Assembly (NCBI GenBank): GCA_026712715.1
Contig: JAPOPW010000025.1
Span: forward strand, 1 to 64,000
Source of the DNA: Immundisolibacterales bacterium
GTDB taxonomy: Bacteria; Pseudomonadota; Gammaproteobacteria; HK1
Reading direction: 5' to 3'
DNA: 64,000 bases
Part shown: piece after piece, positions 6,634 through 14,852 of the stretch
How positions within the stretch are numbered: position 1 is the stretch's first letter
How the letters are laid out: every line of letters starts with the position of its first letter
Notes under the pieces: generated by a model
What the model was told of the DNA's origin: nothing
Seen by the model: only the letters and a program-made list of their open reading frames with translations
The model's database searches: none
Program-made: the position numbers and the translations under genes

Positions 6634-9351
6634 TCAATCCCGGGTGGCGTAGGCACCCGCGGCATGCCCATCAGTGAAGTGGGCTTCAAAGTTGCCGAAG
6701 AAGCCCGTCGGACGCTGGTTCTGAAGAGCGGTGTTGGGATCGTCATCGTGATCGATCGGTGCCGGACCAAAGCCCTGTGTTGACCAGTCGCCGGCTTGGC
6801 CAGATCCCTTCGCCACACCCAAAGTGCTCCCATCAACGTCAGTAAAGGTGGCGGTGGCAGCGAGCGCCCTCTCCCGAAGTGCTACCGACCAGTCGGGGTC
6901 GGTATTCATACTGCTCGCACTCTGGAAGTTCGAGACCGTCCCCTTCAGCGTGGGTGACGCCCCGAACCTCGCCGTGAGAGAGACGTCCGCTGTGAACGCG
7001 CCGGAGTAGATCGTCACCTGCTTGCCATCGTCATCGAAGGTCTTGTGTATGGACATGCCTGCAGCATCGCCAGAGTAGGTCGCCGTCTCGAACTCGGTCT
7101 CGCTGGCTGTTGCCACACCAAGCGCAAGGCTAGCCGTGTTGGCAGCGCTGGTAGCGTAGGTGTGGATGGTGACATCTCCCGTGCCATCGGGATTCGCCGT
7201 GGTAAGCCAGTGGCCCCAGCTGACGAAGCCGGTGTCTTGCACATACCCCGTCCCGTCCGCGTCCGCGATGTAGACGTTGGTCGTCGAAGTCGGACTGAAG
7301 TACCAACCACCGACCAGATCTCCGTCAGCATTCACCGAGCAACCGTCCGTGCCCCCTAGGCAGAACACCCTGCCCGGAATGCCCTTGTAGTTGATGTCGG
7401 TCTCGCCGTCGGGCGTTGCGTAAGCATCTGAGTACGCTCCGTCAGTCCCGCCTGTGGCACTCAGAGCAGACCCATCAGTGTCAAAGTCCATCGCCTCGCC
7501 ACTGATTGGCGCCACCAGTCGGACCGCGTCGTCAGTACCGATCCTCTCCCTCGCGACGTTGGCTTCGCCGACGATCATGGACCAGGTCATGCCGCTGCTG
7601 TCGTTGTCATAGAAGGTGCGCTCCATGAGGGCGGGGGCGTCGGCAGGCAGTTCGCTTACGGCGTCGTAGTGAGTCACCCTCCGCGCGGTGCCGTCGTGGT
7701 CAGCCACTGCGGTGTCGGGAACCGTGGGAAGCAGCGCCCCGCCGACGGCCATGGCTACACCCTCGCCGACATCAGTGGCGGTTTTCAGGTCATCCTTGTC
7801 CGTACCGGTGACCATCTCCACGTCCGCCTTCAGATTCACACCATCTTGGTTGACGGTGTCGTCGGCGTTCTTGGCGGTATCGATGGCCTTGGTGGCAGCG
7901 ATTTGAACTTCCGCCGCTGCAATGGCCGCATCAAGCGCCGCGACCACTTCGGTCTTCCCAGTGGTTCCGTCCGCGATGGCCTCGGCTTCGGTCTTGGCGG
8001 TCTCCGCGTCAGTCTTCGCCTTCTCGGCGTTCATGACGGCCTGGTCCACGGCGTCGTCGGCATCCAGCACCTTCTGCGCGTTCATCTGGGCGTCGTAGGA
8101 ATCGCCCTTGACACTCGCGACATCAAGCATGTCCGAGTACTTGGCCGCGTCCTTCACGGCCTGCGCCGCATCCGCGCCCGCGTCCGTGGCGGCCTTGGTC
8201 GCGTCGCTTGCGTCCTGATGCAGGTTGACGATCTGCTGGGAAGTTTCTCCCGCCTTGCGAATGGCAACCTGTTCCTTGACGCTTCCGAGGTCCACCTCGG
8301 CCGCCGCGATCTTGCCGTTCAGCTCCAACACTTCATCGGCGGTCAGCGTCGTTCCATCCATGACCGCCATCTTCGCCGCTGCGACCTTGTTCTCCGCGTC
8401 GGTGACTTCCGCATCGGTCGAGTTGATGTCCAGAGCGGCAATTGCCATCTCCGCCGCGGTAACCGCGCTGTTGGCTTCCGCAAGCTGATCCCTGTGCGTC
8501 CGGTAGCCGGTAATCGCCAACTCGATGGTACCGAGGTCCACCTTTGCGATTGCGATCTTGCCGTTCAGATCGGCAATCTCGGCCGACGTCAGCATCAACC
8601 CCGCAGCAACCATCGCCTCCGCAGTCGCAATTGCGGTCTTCGCCGCGGCGACCTCGTCGTCGGTGGACATGGCCGTCAGCGCGTCAACCGCATCCGTCGC
8701 CATGCCGACAGCTCCAGTGGCAGCCATGAGTTGGCCGGCATGCGTCCGGAAGTTCATGGCGGTCGTCGTCGCGGTAGCGAGGTCCATTTTGGCGGTCGCG
8801 ATGTCGCCATTCAGCATGGCCACCTCGTCAGTCGTCAGCATGGTCCCAGCCGTAACTGCCATCTCCGCCGCATCGATCGCGTCCTGCGCCGCCTGGAGGT
8901 CCGCATCGGTGGACATGGCGGTCAGGCCGCCAACCGCCATTTCCGCGTCGTCGACGGCGTCGTTGGCAGCCATGAGCTGCGCGGAATGCGTACGGTAGTT
9001 GGAGATGGTCATATTGGCCGTGTCGAGGGACATCTGGACGGTCGCGATTTCGCCTCTGAGCTCGAGCACTTCACTTCCCGACAGCAGCAGCACGCCGGAA
9101 AGGGCCGTGTTCGCAGCCGTGATTGCCATCTCCGCGGCGGCGACATCTTCGTCCGTGGACATGCCGGTCAATCCGCCGACAGCCGTTTCCGCGGCTTCAA
9201 TGGCACTGGCGACCATCATGCGCTCTTCTTCGGCCGTTGGGGGTGGGGGGTCCACCGGGCCGGCCGTTCCGCCACCTCCGCAGCCTGCCATGGCCAGAGC
9301 CAAGAACAAGACGGAGGCGGTCTTACCCAATTTGACTAGGTCAAAGTTCAT
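6634..9351 (-). CDS. Large repeat-bearing lipoprotein with TbpB-like C-terminal barrel; candidate Slam substrate
   Basis: A 905-residue lipoprotein. The ATG at 9351 has a GAGGAGAG site about 9 bp upstream; the signal peptide ends in AMAGC, Cys at residue 24, followed by Gly and Pro runs. Residues about 45-363 contain four copies of an 83-residue helical repeat with recurring YRTHxxQL, ALxxMSTDxEV and LNGKIAxAKVDLG elements; the first copy lacks the YRTH part. Residues 364-570 are Ala/Asp/Lys-rich and likely coiled coil. The final 320 residues are beta-rich and end in GNFEAHFTDGHAAGAYATRD, matching the closing strand of the smaller lipoprotein. The layout suggests a rod holding a barrel away from the surface. 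It has its own promoter candidate and a strong terminator. Confidence 0.78.
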   Translation of the reverse strand: MNFDLVKLGKTASVLFLALAMAGCGGGGTAGPVDPPPPTAEEERMMVASAIEAAETAVGGLTGMSTDEDVAAAEMAITAANTALSGVLLLSGSEVLELRGEIATVQMSLDTANMTISNYRTHSAQLMAANDAVDDAEMAVGGLTAMSTDADLQAAQDAIDAAEMAVTAGTMLTTDEVAMLNGDIATAKMDLATATTTAMNFRTHAGQLMAATGAVGMATDAVDALTAMSTDDEVAAAKTAIATAEAMVAAGLMLTSAEIADLNGKIAIAKVDLGTIELAITGYRTHRDQLAEANSAVTAAEMAIAALDINSTDAEVTDAENKVAAAKMAVMDGTTLTADEVLELNGKIAAAEVDLGSVKEQVAIRKAGETSQQIVNLHQDASDATKAATDAGADAAQAVKDAAKYSDMLDVASVKGDSYDAQMNAQKVLDADDAVDQAVMNAEKAKTDAETAKTEAEAIADGTTGKTEVVAALDAAIAAAEVQIAATKAIDTAKNADDTVNQDGVNLKADVEMVTGTDKDDLKTATDVGEGVAMAVGGALLPTVPDTAVADHDGTARRVTHYDAVSELPADAPALMERTFYDNDSSGMTWSMIVGEANVARERIGTDDAVRLVAPISGEAMDFDTDGSALSATGGTDGAYSDAYATPDGETDINYKGIPGRVFCLGGTDGCSVNADGDLVGGWYFSPTSTTNVYIADADGTGYVQDTGFVSWGHWLTTANPDGTGDVTIHTYATSAANTASLALGVATASETEFETATYSGDAAGMSIHKTFDDDGKQVTIYSGAFTADVSLTARFGASPTLKGTVSNFQSASSMNTDPDWSVALRERALAATATFTDVDGSTLGVAKGSGQAGDWSTQGFGPAPIDHDDDPNTALQNQRPTGFFGNFEAHFTDGHAAGAYATRD

Positions 9352-9412
9352 TTTCGAGGCTCTCCTCAAGTTGCTGCCGAAGAGGCCCCGCACAGAGGCC
9401 CCGACGGCGGGT

Positions 9413-9440
9413 ACGATACCACCTGCCAAACGGAATGCAA
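9413..9440 (-). promoter_or_regulatory. Candidate promoter for the large lipoprotein gene
   Basis: On the minus strand TTGCAT (9440-9435) and TATCGT (9418-9413) are separated by 16 bp, giving a start about 55 nt before the ATG at 9351. Each hexamer matches the sigma70 consensus only in part, but the pair stands out in very GC-rich DNA and is correctly placed. Confidence 0.4.
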
Positions 9441-9682
9441 CCCCGCGCCAGGCACTTTTTCCAGTGATCAGTGGCCCGCCCACCCCGTGTCGGAGGGGCG
9501 TGACACGAACGGGAAACGTCCTTTTCGGCGAGGGGGTGCGGGCCGGTTCCGGCTCCGCGAGTCAAGCAGAAACAACGCGCAAGTGCTCGGTGTTCGGATT
9601 GTCACGCGCATGAGCCGGATCATTGCCCGAGTGCATACTCCGGGTCAACCCTTTCGCGTGCCGCACCGGGTTTTTTCGGGAG
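9441..9682. other. Spacer with no recognised gene
   Basis: Between the large lipoprotein promoter and the next possible gene I see no coding signal, tRNA or clear repeat. A short CACT-GGAAAA-AGTG hairpin around 9460-9475 on the minus strand is the only structure noticed. Confidence 0.5.
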
Positions 9683-10225
9683 TCATGGCCCCCGCGGGCG
9701 CTCGGCGCGGGGTTGAGGGGACGGATTCAGCGGGCTGTCCCGACCCCGGGTCCAGGCATCGTCATAAGGGAAGCGCGTGCCGGCGTTCCTCCCACCTTGT
9801 GCCTCCGGGCTGGCGAACGGCAACGCACCGGCCTGCATTCGCCGACGGGTGCGCTCCGGCCCGTCCCGAGACGCGAGGCCTGCCGAGCCCGTGCATCCGG
9901 TCGAGCCGAACCCGCCATCAGGGCGGGCGGCGAGCCGGCTCCGCTCGGGGTCGTCGAATAGGTGCACCTGGCGCTTGCCGCCGCCGCGCTCGGTGAAGAA
10001 CACCCACCCGGCACGGCAGGGGTTTCCGACGGTGTCGATCGACATGGTCGCGACGCTCTCGTACACCGGTTGGCGCGGCAGCCACACCAACCGGTGGTGG
10101 TTTCGGTAGTGGTGCTCGGTGACGAGGAGCACGGCCGGGGCCGCGGTGCCGGCACACGCGCTTGCCCCGGCCGAGACCGGGAGCGCGAGACCGACGGGAA
10201 CGAGAATTCGAACGAGGGTTGCCAA
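9683..10225 (-). CDS. Hypothetical exported protein
   Basis: I do not recognise this gene. The frame is open from an ATG at 10312, but the first credible protein sequence begins near a TTG at 10225 and reads as a signal peptide (ATLVRILVPVGLALPVSAGA). It is followed by a His-rich segment (TEHHYRNHHRLVWLPRQPVY) and SIDTVGNPCRAGWVFFTERG. A good AAGGAAGGAG site lies upstream but about 18 nt from the TTG, so the start is unsettled. The last 80 residues look low in information and may be read-through beyond a decayed end. A similar GNPxxAGWVF peptide can be read on the plus strand near 1850, which hints at a shared fragment. Confidence 0.35.
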   Translation of the reverse strand: MATLVRILVPVGLALPVSAGASACAGTAAPAVLLVTEHHYRNHHRLVWLPRQPVYESVATMSIDTVGNPCRAGWVFFTERGGGKRQVHLFDDPERSRLAARPDGGFGSTGCTGSAGLASRDGPERTRRRMQAGALPFASPEAQGGRNAGTRFPYDDAWTRGRDSPLNPSPQPRAERPRGP

Positions 10226-10381
10226 ACTCGACGTCGGCGGGATGCTCCTTCCTTTATGACTGAACGGGGAAGAAGACCTGGTCGAGATGGCGGGAGAGGC
10301 CAAGGTCGTCATCGAGACGCCGGAGGCGAGCCCGCATCCTCCGGGCGGGCGGTACCCGCGACCTCGGCCGCGGACCCGAGA

Positions 10382-11380
10382 CTAGCCAGGAGACCCCCGG
10401 ACGCGGCGGAGGAAGTCGGCCTCGCCGGTGCACGCGAGCGCCGCCGCCATCAGCGCCTCGGCCGGCGGCGCGCCGGCGCGGGCCAGCGCCTCCTCGAACG
10501 TCGGGCTCACGTCGATTCCCCGCGCACCGAGCGCCGCGCGCACCATCGCGGCGCACCCCTCGCGCCGGCCTTCCGTGCGCCCCTCCTGACGGCCTTCGGC
10601 ACGGCCCTCGCGGATGAGTGAACGCGAGAGGGGGTCGTCCTCCGGGCCGGTGCCTTCGCGCGCGCCCATCGCCCGCGCCACCCGTTCCACCGCACGCCGC
10701 GTAGAGGCCGTCCACGGGTTCTCGGTCAGCGCGCCGAAGATCTCCTCCGCCCGCCACCCCGGCAGCGCGGCGCTCTCCGGCGACACCCGGTACGCCCCGC
10801 CGTCGAGCACGTGGACGGTCACCCGCGGCCAGCCCGCGCGCGACTGCGGCGTCACCAGCACCCACACCTCCGGAAAGCCCCCCTCCTCGTAGAGCGACAG
10901 TTTGCGACGGCGCACGTCCGTCGAGTGGTCCACCTCCAGCACCACGTCCGGCAACGGGCTCGCGCCGACCACGATCGCGCGCCCGTGCGGACGCGACCGC
11001 CCCGGGTGCAGATACAGAACCTGGTCCGCCTGCATCAGCCAGCGCTTGCGCCCCCCGACGTCCACGCGCACCAGGTCCGAAGCGCCCAGGCATTCGATGG
11101 GCGAGCCGCGCAATGCCGCGAGCTCCCGCGCCACCTGGGCCAGCACGTGCACCGGCCGCTCGTGGTGGATGGTGGTCGGCTCGCACACCTTCCACGCGGT
11201 CCCGGTGCGCCCGTCCCAGAATTCGAGACGCCCTTCGTAGCGGTCGAGCTCGCTCTCCGGGAGGTGGAACGACTCGCAGCCGGGGAAGTCCGCCGGGCCG
11301 TAGGGTGCGCTCGTGGCGGAAGAGCCCGCCGAGCGGGAGCGGCGCCGGGAAGGGGTCGCGGACGAGGGCGAATGCGCCAT
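10382..11380 (-). CDS. Uma2-family PD-(D/E)XK nuclease
   Basis: A 332-residue protein of the Uma2 (DUF820) group, predicted restriction-like nucleases of unknown target that are numerous in cyanobacteria and some proteobacteria. The ATG at 11380 has GGGAGAA upstream. The nuclease core is at about residues 40-220: LPDVVLEVDHSTDVRRRKLSLYEEGGFPEVWVLV holds the Asp-x-x-x-Glu-Val centre and the Lys and Tyr of the usual motif. After about residue 250 there is an EGRAEGRQEGRTEGRREG repeat, a tail common in Rpn/PD-(D/E)XK proteins, then a helical end. It stands alone between two spacers, with no methyltransferase or other restriction gene beside it. Confidence 0.75.
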   Translation of the reverse strand: MAHSPSSATPSRRRSRSAGSSATSAPYGPADFPGCESFHLPESELDRYEGRLEFWDGRTGTAWKVCEPTTIHHERPVHVLAQVARELAALRGSPIECLGASDLVRVDVGGRKRWLMQADQVLYLHPGRSRPHGRAIVVGASPLPDVVLEVDHSTDVRRRKLSLYEEGGFPEVWVLVTPQSRAGWPRVTVHVLDGGAYRVSPESAALPGWRAEEIFGALTENPWTASTRRAVERVARAMGAREGTGPEDDPLSRSLIREGRAEGRQEGRTEGRREGCAAMVRAALGARGIDVSPTFEEALARAGAPPAEALMAAALACTGEADFLRRVRGSPG

Positions 11381-11673
11381 GAGCTTCTCCCTTTGCTCGG
11401 GGCGAGGCGAGGACGGCGGTGGCCGCCGTCCGTCCATTGCGGACCGCCCGGACCGCGAACGGTCCGCCGCGCGGCGAAGGGTGCCACGGTCGAATGATCT
11501 CGATCAAGCTCGGACGGACCGGACCGGACCGGACCACTTCCCGGGCCGGGCCGGATCGCTTGATCCTTCACAAGGGGCGGCCCTGTCGGGACCTGGGGAT
11601 CGTCCGGCGGGAACGAGCCCGCCCGGCGACGCGGCTCTCGGGGCGGGCGGCGCCCGGGTCCGCCGGGCTTGGA
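11381..11673. repeat. Spacer with GGACC micro-repeats and an inverted repeat
   Basis: About 290 bp without a gene. It contains four perfect tandem copies of GGACC (11516-11535) and an 8-bp inverted repeat GATCAAGC (11502-11509) / GCTTGATC (11548-11555) bracketing them. The promoter of the Uma2 gene should lie here; none is obvious. Confidence 0.5.
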
Positions 11674-12204
11674 TCAGCGAGGTCCAGGCGGTTCGAGCAA
11701 TTCCTCCAGCGCATACAGCGTCTTGTGCGGGAGTCTTTCCCGCGGGTAGTAGCGCGTGACGACCTCGAGCGCCTTGCGATGGTCGGTGAGGTTGAGGTAG
11801 CGCAGGAGAAAACGTACGTCGTCCTCGTCATGGAATTCCGCGCCGAGGCGCATTGCGAGGCACTTCATCGCAAGCAGGTACTCCGGGCTTGCGGTCAACA
11901 CTCGCAGGTTGGAGAACTCCAGGAACGGATGGAAATCCTCCTTGTCGCTCAAGTACCCCTTGACCGCGTCATTGAGCCAGTCGCCCGGCAGCCCGGACGC
12001 GGCGGCCACCGCCCGTGCGGCCGCGCGCACCTCGTTCGCAGGACGAAAGTACGCGTCGATGTCACGGGTCGAAGGACGTGCGTCGAAGACGAGGCACATG
12101 ACCGCACCGCCCACCACGTACACCTCCCCGGTGATTGATCGGCGGGCGATCTCGTCGTTCAATCGCTCGAACAGGCGTTCGATGTCGTGCTTGGAGAATT
12201 CCAC
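11674..12204 (-). CDS. DUF6036-type nucleotidyltransferase, second gene of a toxin-antitoxin-like pair
   Basis: A 176-residue protein with a polymerase-beta-type nucleotidyltransferase core: VYVVGGAVMCLVF supplies the Gly-Gly loop and TRDIDAYF the Asp-x-Asp metal pair, followed by a helical part and YLLAMKCLAMRLG. The GTG at 12204 is chosen because it gives the N-terminus VEFSKHDIERLFERLN and shares its G with the TAG stop of the upstream gene; the longer open frame is a shadow of that gene. Proteins of this kind are often partners in toxin-antitoxin or abortive-infection pairs and may nucleotidylate RNA or proteins. Which member is toxic cannot be read from the sequence. Confidence 0.75.
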   Translation of the reverse strand: MEFSKHDIERLFERLNDEIARRSITGEVYVVGGAVMCLVFDARPSTRDIDAYFRPANEVRAAARAVAAASGLPGDWLNDAVKGYLSDKEDFHPFLEFSNLRVLTASPEYLLAMKCLAMRLGAEFHDEDDVRFLLRYLNLTDHRKALEVVTRYYPRERLPHKTLYALEELLEPPGPR

Positions 12205-12707
12205 TACACCCGCTGGCCGACGCTGCTGTCGATGAACAGGTTTCGGCGCCGGAACGGCGGCGGCGAGTGCGTGAGGAGATACAGTCGCAGGCTCTTCAGG
12301 GACGAAGCGAACCAGGGCCAATCGAGCGCCTCGACGTCGATCGTCCACCGGGGCGGTCGCACTCCCTTGATCGCGGCCGCCTGCTCGACCATCGCGGCCA
12401 GGTAGTTCGCCTCGAACGCGGGGAGTCGAGCTTCCGGAGCGTAGCGCACCGCCCGCACGAACTCGCTTCCGGTCAACCGGTGGAACCGGTCCTGAAGCTC
12501 GGCGAACGTGAACCGCCGCGCCTCCGGGCGCGACGCCAGCTCCCGGCACAGCGCCTGAAACTCGCGCTCGACAGGCGCAAGCACCTGATGCAGCACCCAC
12601 TTGGATACGTCCATTCCCGCACTTTCCGCTCGCGCTCCAATGAGCGCCTTGTCCTCCGCACTGATGCGGATCTGAAGCTGACGGGACTTGCTCACGCGAA
12701 CCACCAT
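12204..12707 (-). CDS. Ribbon-helix-helix-like DNA-binding partner of the nucleotidyltransferase
   Basis: A 167-residue protein whose first 50 residues (SRQLQIRISAEDKALIGARA, then MDVSKWVLHQVL) look like a ribbon-helix-helix or DUF1778/MobC-like DNA-binding segment; the rest is helical and unassigned. It overlaps the nucleotidyltransferase gene by one base (TAGTG), so the two are coupled. A 23-bp dyad lies 17 bp before the ATG at 12707 and contains a consensus TTGACA. With 16-bp spacing the matching -10 (TATGGT) covers the ATG itself, so the message may be leaderless and begin at a nearby GTG (12698 or 12695). The likely role is antitoxin and autorepressor. Confidence 0.6.
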   Translation of the reverse strand: MVVRVSKSRQLQIRISAEDKALIGARAESAGMDVSKWVLHQVLAPVEREFQALCRELASRPEARRFTFAELQDRFHRLTGSEFVRAVRYAPEARLPAFEANYLAAMVEQAAAIKGVRPPRWTIDVEALDWPWFASSLKSLRLYLLTHSPPPFRRRNLFIDSSVGQRV

Positions 12708-12723
12708 AGCCGCCTGGCGCCGT

Positions 12724-12746
12724 TTGTCAATACGTTGTACTGACAA
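12724..12746 (-). promoter_or_regulatory. 23-bp dyad operator containing a consensus -35 for the RHH/nucleotidyltransferase pair
   Basis: The element reads TTGTCA, one base, TAC, three bases, GTA, one base, TGACAA, so 9 of 11 positions in each arm are symmetric. On the minus strand its inner end supplies TTGACA, with TATGGT 16 bp further on. Occupancy by a dimeric ribbon-helix-helix protein would block RNA polymerase, the standard autorepression of toxin-antitoxin operons. Confidence 0.7.
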
Positions 12747-12888
12747 TCATCGGCCCTCGGTCGACTCACGGCCACACCGGGCCGTCGCGCCACGCGGCGG
12801 ACGCATGTCGTGCCGAAGCTTCGCGAACCGGCGGGGGGCGCGGGCGGGTGGGCAGGAGGGCAGGTGGGGGCGCCAGGTGCGGGCCGGA

Positions 12889-13767
12889 CTACTCCTCGGC
12901 GGCGCTCTCCGGATCGAGCCGTTCGAGGATCCCGTCGAGCTCGTCGAGGCTGTGGTAGCGGATCACCAGGCGGCCCGAGCCGCGCTTGCCGTGCCGGATG
13001 CTCACCTCGGTGCCGATGGCGTCGCCGAGGCGGGTCTCGAGGCGGCCGATGTCCGGGTCGCGCGCCGCGTCCTCGTCCGCCCCGGCCTCCGGCGCGCTCT
13101 GCATGCGGCGCACCAGCGCCTCGGTCTGCCGCACCGAGAGGCCCCGGTCGCCCACGATCCGGGCCGCTTCGCTCTGCACCGCGCCGGCCAGGGCGAGGAG
13201 CGCCCGCGCGTGCCCCATCTCGAGCTCGCCCGACTCGAGCCGCGCGCGAACGTCGTCGTTCAGGTCGAGCAGCCGGATCAGGTTCGAGACGGCGGGCCGC
13301 GACCGGCCCACCGCCTCCGCGACCGCGCCGTGCGTCATGCCGAACTCGTCGACGAGGCGGGCGACCCCCCGGGCCTCCTCGAGCGGGGTCAGGTCCTCGC
13401 GCTGGATGTTCTCGATGATCGCGATGCTGAGCGCGGCCTCGTCCCCGACCTCGCGCACCACCGCGGGCACGGTCGCGAGCCCGGCGGCCTGGGCGGCCCG
13501 CCAGCGCCGTTCCCCGGCCATGAGCTCGTACCGGTCGTCGCCGACCGGACGGACGACGATCGGCTGGAGCACCCCGTGCGCGCGTATCGAGCGGGTCAGG
13601 TCCTCGAGGGCCTCGGGATCGAGGGTGCGGCGCGGCTGCCAGGGACTGCGCGCGATCAGCTCCACCGGGATCTCGCGCCCCGGGGCGGTCGCCCCGCCCT
13701 CGGCCGGGCCGGGACCGAGCAGGGCGTCGAGCCCGCGCCCGAGGCCCTTGCTGCGCGGGCTAGCCAC
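12889..13767 (-). CDS. parB: Chromosome-partitioning protein ParB
   Basis: A 292-residue ParB, the CTP-dependent DNA clamp that loads at parS and works with ParA to segregate the origin. The conserved basic start (RSKGLGRGLDALLG) and the core are present: LQPIVVRP, the GERRWRAA box at residues 85-92 (CTP binding and arginine patch), ENIQRED at 119-125, and the helix-turn-helix at about 144-163 (MTHGAVAEAVGRSRPAVSN). The C-terminal dimerisation domain (GTEVSIRHGKRGSGRLVIRYHSLDEL...) closes it. It overlaps parA by 8 bp. I see no canonical parS in the window. Confidence 0.97.
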   Translation of the reverse strand: MASPRSKGLGRGLDALLGPGPAEGGATAPGREIPVELIARSPWQPRRTLDPEALEDLTRSIRAHGVLQPIVVRPVGDDRYELMAGERRWRAAQAAGLATVPAVVREVGDEAALSIAIIENIQREDLTPLEEARGVARLVDEFGMTHGAVAEAVGRSRPAVSNLIRLLDLNDDVRARLESGELEMGHARALLALAGAVQSEAARIVGDRGLSVRQTEALVRRMQSAPEAGADEDAARDPDIGRLETRLGDAIGTEVSIRHGKRGSGRLVIRYHSLDELDGILERLDPESAAEE

Positions 13768-14650
13768 CGGCCGGCCCCGGGTCGGGGATCGGATTCGGGC
13801 TCGGGCCGGGGGCCCGGCGCAGGCTCGGTTCCGGGCTCGGGCTGCGGTTGCGGCTCGAGCGCGGGCTCCCGTTCGGGGCGGAGCGGGTGTCGCGGGACAG
13901 GATCTCGGTGGCGAGCGCCACGTAGGCGCGGGCCCCCTTCGAGCTGCGGTCGTAGGCGAGGGCCGGAAGCCCGTGGCTCGGCGCCTCGGCGAGGCGTACG
14001 TTGCGCGGCACGACGGTCATGTAGACGCGGCTCCCGAAATACCGGACGAGCTGGGCGGACACCTGGTTGGCGAGGCGGTTGCGGCGGTCGAACATGGTGC
14101 GAAGGAGCCCCGCGATGCGCAGCCCGGGGTTGAGCCGCTCCTTGACCCGCTCCACCGTGTCGAGGAGGGCGGCCAGCCCCTCGAGCGCGAAGTACTCGCA
14201 CTGCATCGGCACCAGCACCGAGTCCGCCGCGCAAAGTCCGTTCACGGTGAGCGTGTTGAGCGCGGGCGGACAGTCCACGATGACGAAGCGATAGCGGGCG
14301 CGCGCCGGTTCGAGGGCGACGCGCAGCCGCAGCTCGGCGCCGGCTTCGCCGACGAGCCCCACCTCGGCGGCGGTCAGCTCGCCGTTGCTCGGCACGACGT
14401 CGTAGCCGCCGGGCGGCGCGGGGACGATGGCCCCGGCCACGGCGTGGTGCTCCATCAGCACGTCGTACAGGGTGTGCGCGACCGCGCGCTTGTCCACCCC
14501 GCTCCCCATCGTGGCGTTCCCCTGCGGATCGGCATCGACGAGCAGCACCGGGTGGCCGGCCGCGGCGAGGGAGGCGGCGAGGTTGACGCTCGTCGTCGTC
14601 TTCCCGACCCCTCCCTTCTGGTTGGCAACGGCGATCACCTCGGCTTCCAT
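13760..14650 (-). CDS. parA: Chromosome-partitioning ATPase ParA (Soj)
   Basis: A 296-residue deviant-Walker ATPase that drives origin segregation with ParB. QKGGVGKTTTSVNLAASLA carries the signature Lys and P-loop (residues 11-18); LLVDADPQGNATMGSG and VIVDCPPALNTLTVNGL are the A' and B motifs. The normal fold ends near residue 255; a Ser/Pro/Arg-rich tail of about 40 residues (RNRSPSPEPSLRR...) is extra and is encoded by low-complexity GC repeats. The gene starts at 14650 with GAGGAGA upstream. An AT-rich palindrome at 14679-14690 lies just ahead of that site. Confidence 0.96.
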   Translation of the reverse strand: MEAEVIAVANQKGGVGKTTTSVNLAASLAAAGHPVLLVDADPQGNATMGSGVDKRAVAHTLYDVLMEHHAVAGAIVPAPPGGYDVVPSNGELTAAEVGLVGEAGAELRLRVALEPARARYRFVIVDCPPALNTLTVNGLCAADSVLVPMQCEYFALEGLAALLDTVERVKERLNPGLRIAGLLRTMFDRRNRLANQVSAQLVRYFGSRVYMTVVPRNVRLAEAPSHGLPALAYDRSSKGARAYVALATEILSRDTRSAPNGSPRSSRNRSPSPEPSLRRAPGPSPNPIPDPGPAGG

Positions 14651-14852
14651 GCGGCGCTAGTCTCCTCGAGGGGCTGGGATCTTTAAAGATGGGTCAAGTC
14701 TGCAAGGCGATTTCGAGAACGAAACGAACGAGGCTGCTACCAAGAGAAATGCTTGCATTTCTCCCTCTGCGGAGCGGCCGGGTCTCGAACGGGGATGGGT
14801 GGCTTCGAACACGTCTCGTCGTTCCCAGGCGCAGCCTCGCTAGGTTACCCGA
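14651..14852. other. parA-rsmG spacer with two palindromes
   Basis: About 200 bp that are distinctly AT-richer than their surroundings. They hold a perfect 12-bp palindrome (ATCTTTAAAGAT, 14679-14690) and a 20-bp inverted repeat with 9-bp arms, GAGAAATGC/GCATTTCTC (14744-14763). Neither matches parS or a DnaA box. A parA promoter or a regulatory site is likely here. Confidence 0.5.

Noticed and set aside
9464-9490. GCCACTG motif on the minus strand, like part of a cobalamin riboswitch
   Set aside because: The other conserved boxes of that riboswitch are missing and the downstream gene is a lipoprotein with no B12 link.
14780-14850. tRNA-like string with TTCGAA near the parA-rsmG spacer
   Set aside because: No acceptor or anticodon stem could be paired around it on either strand.
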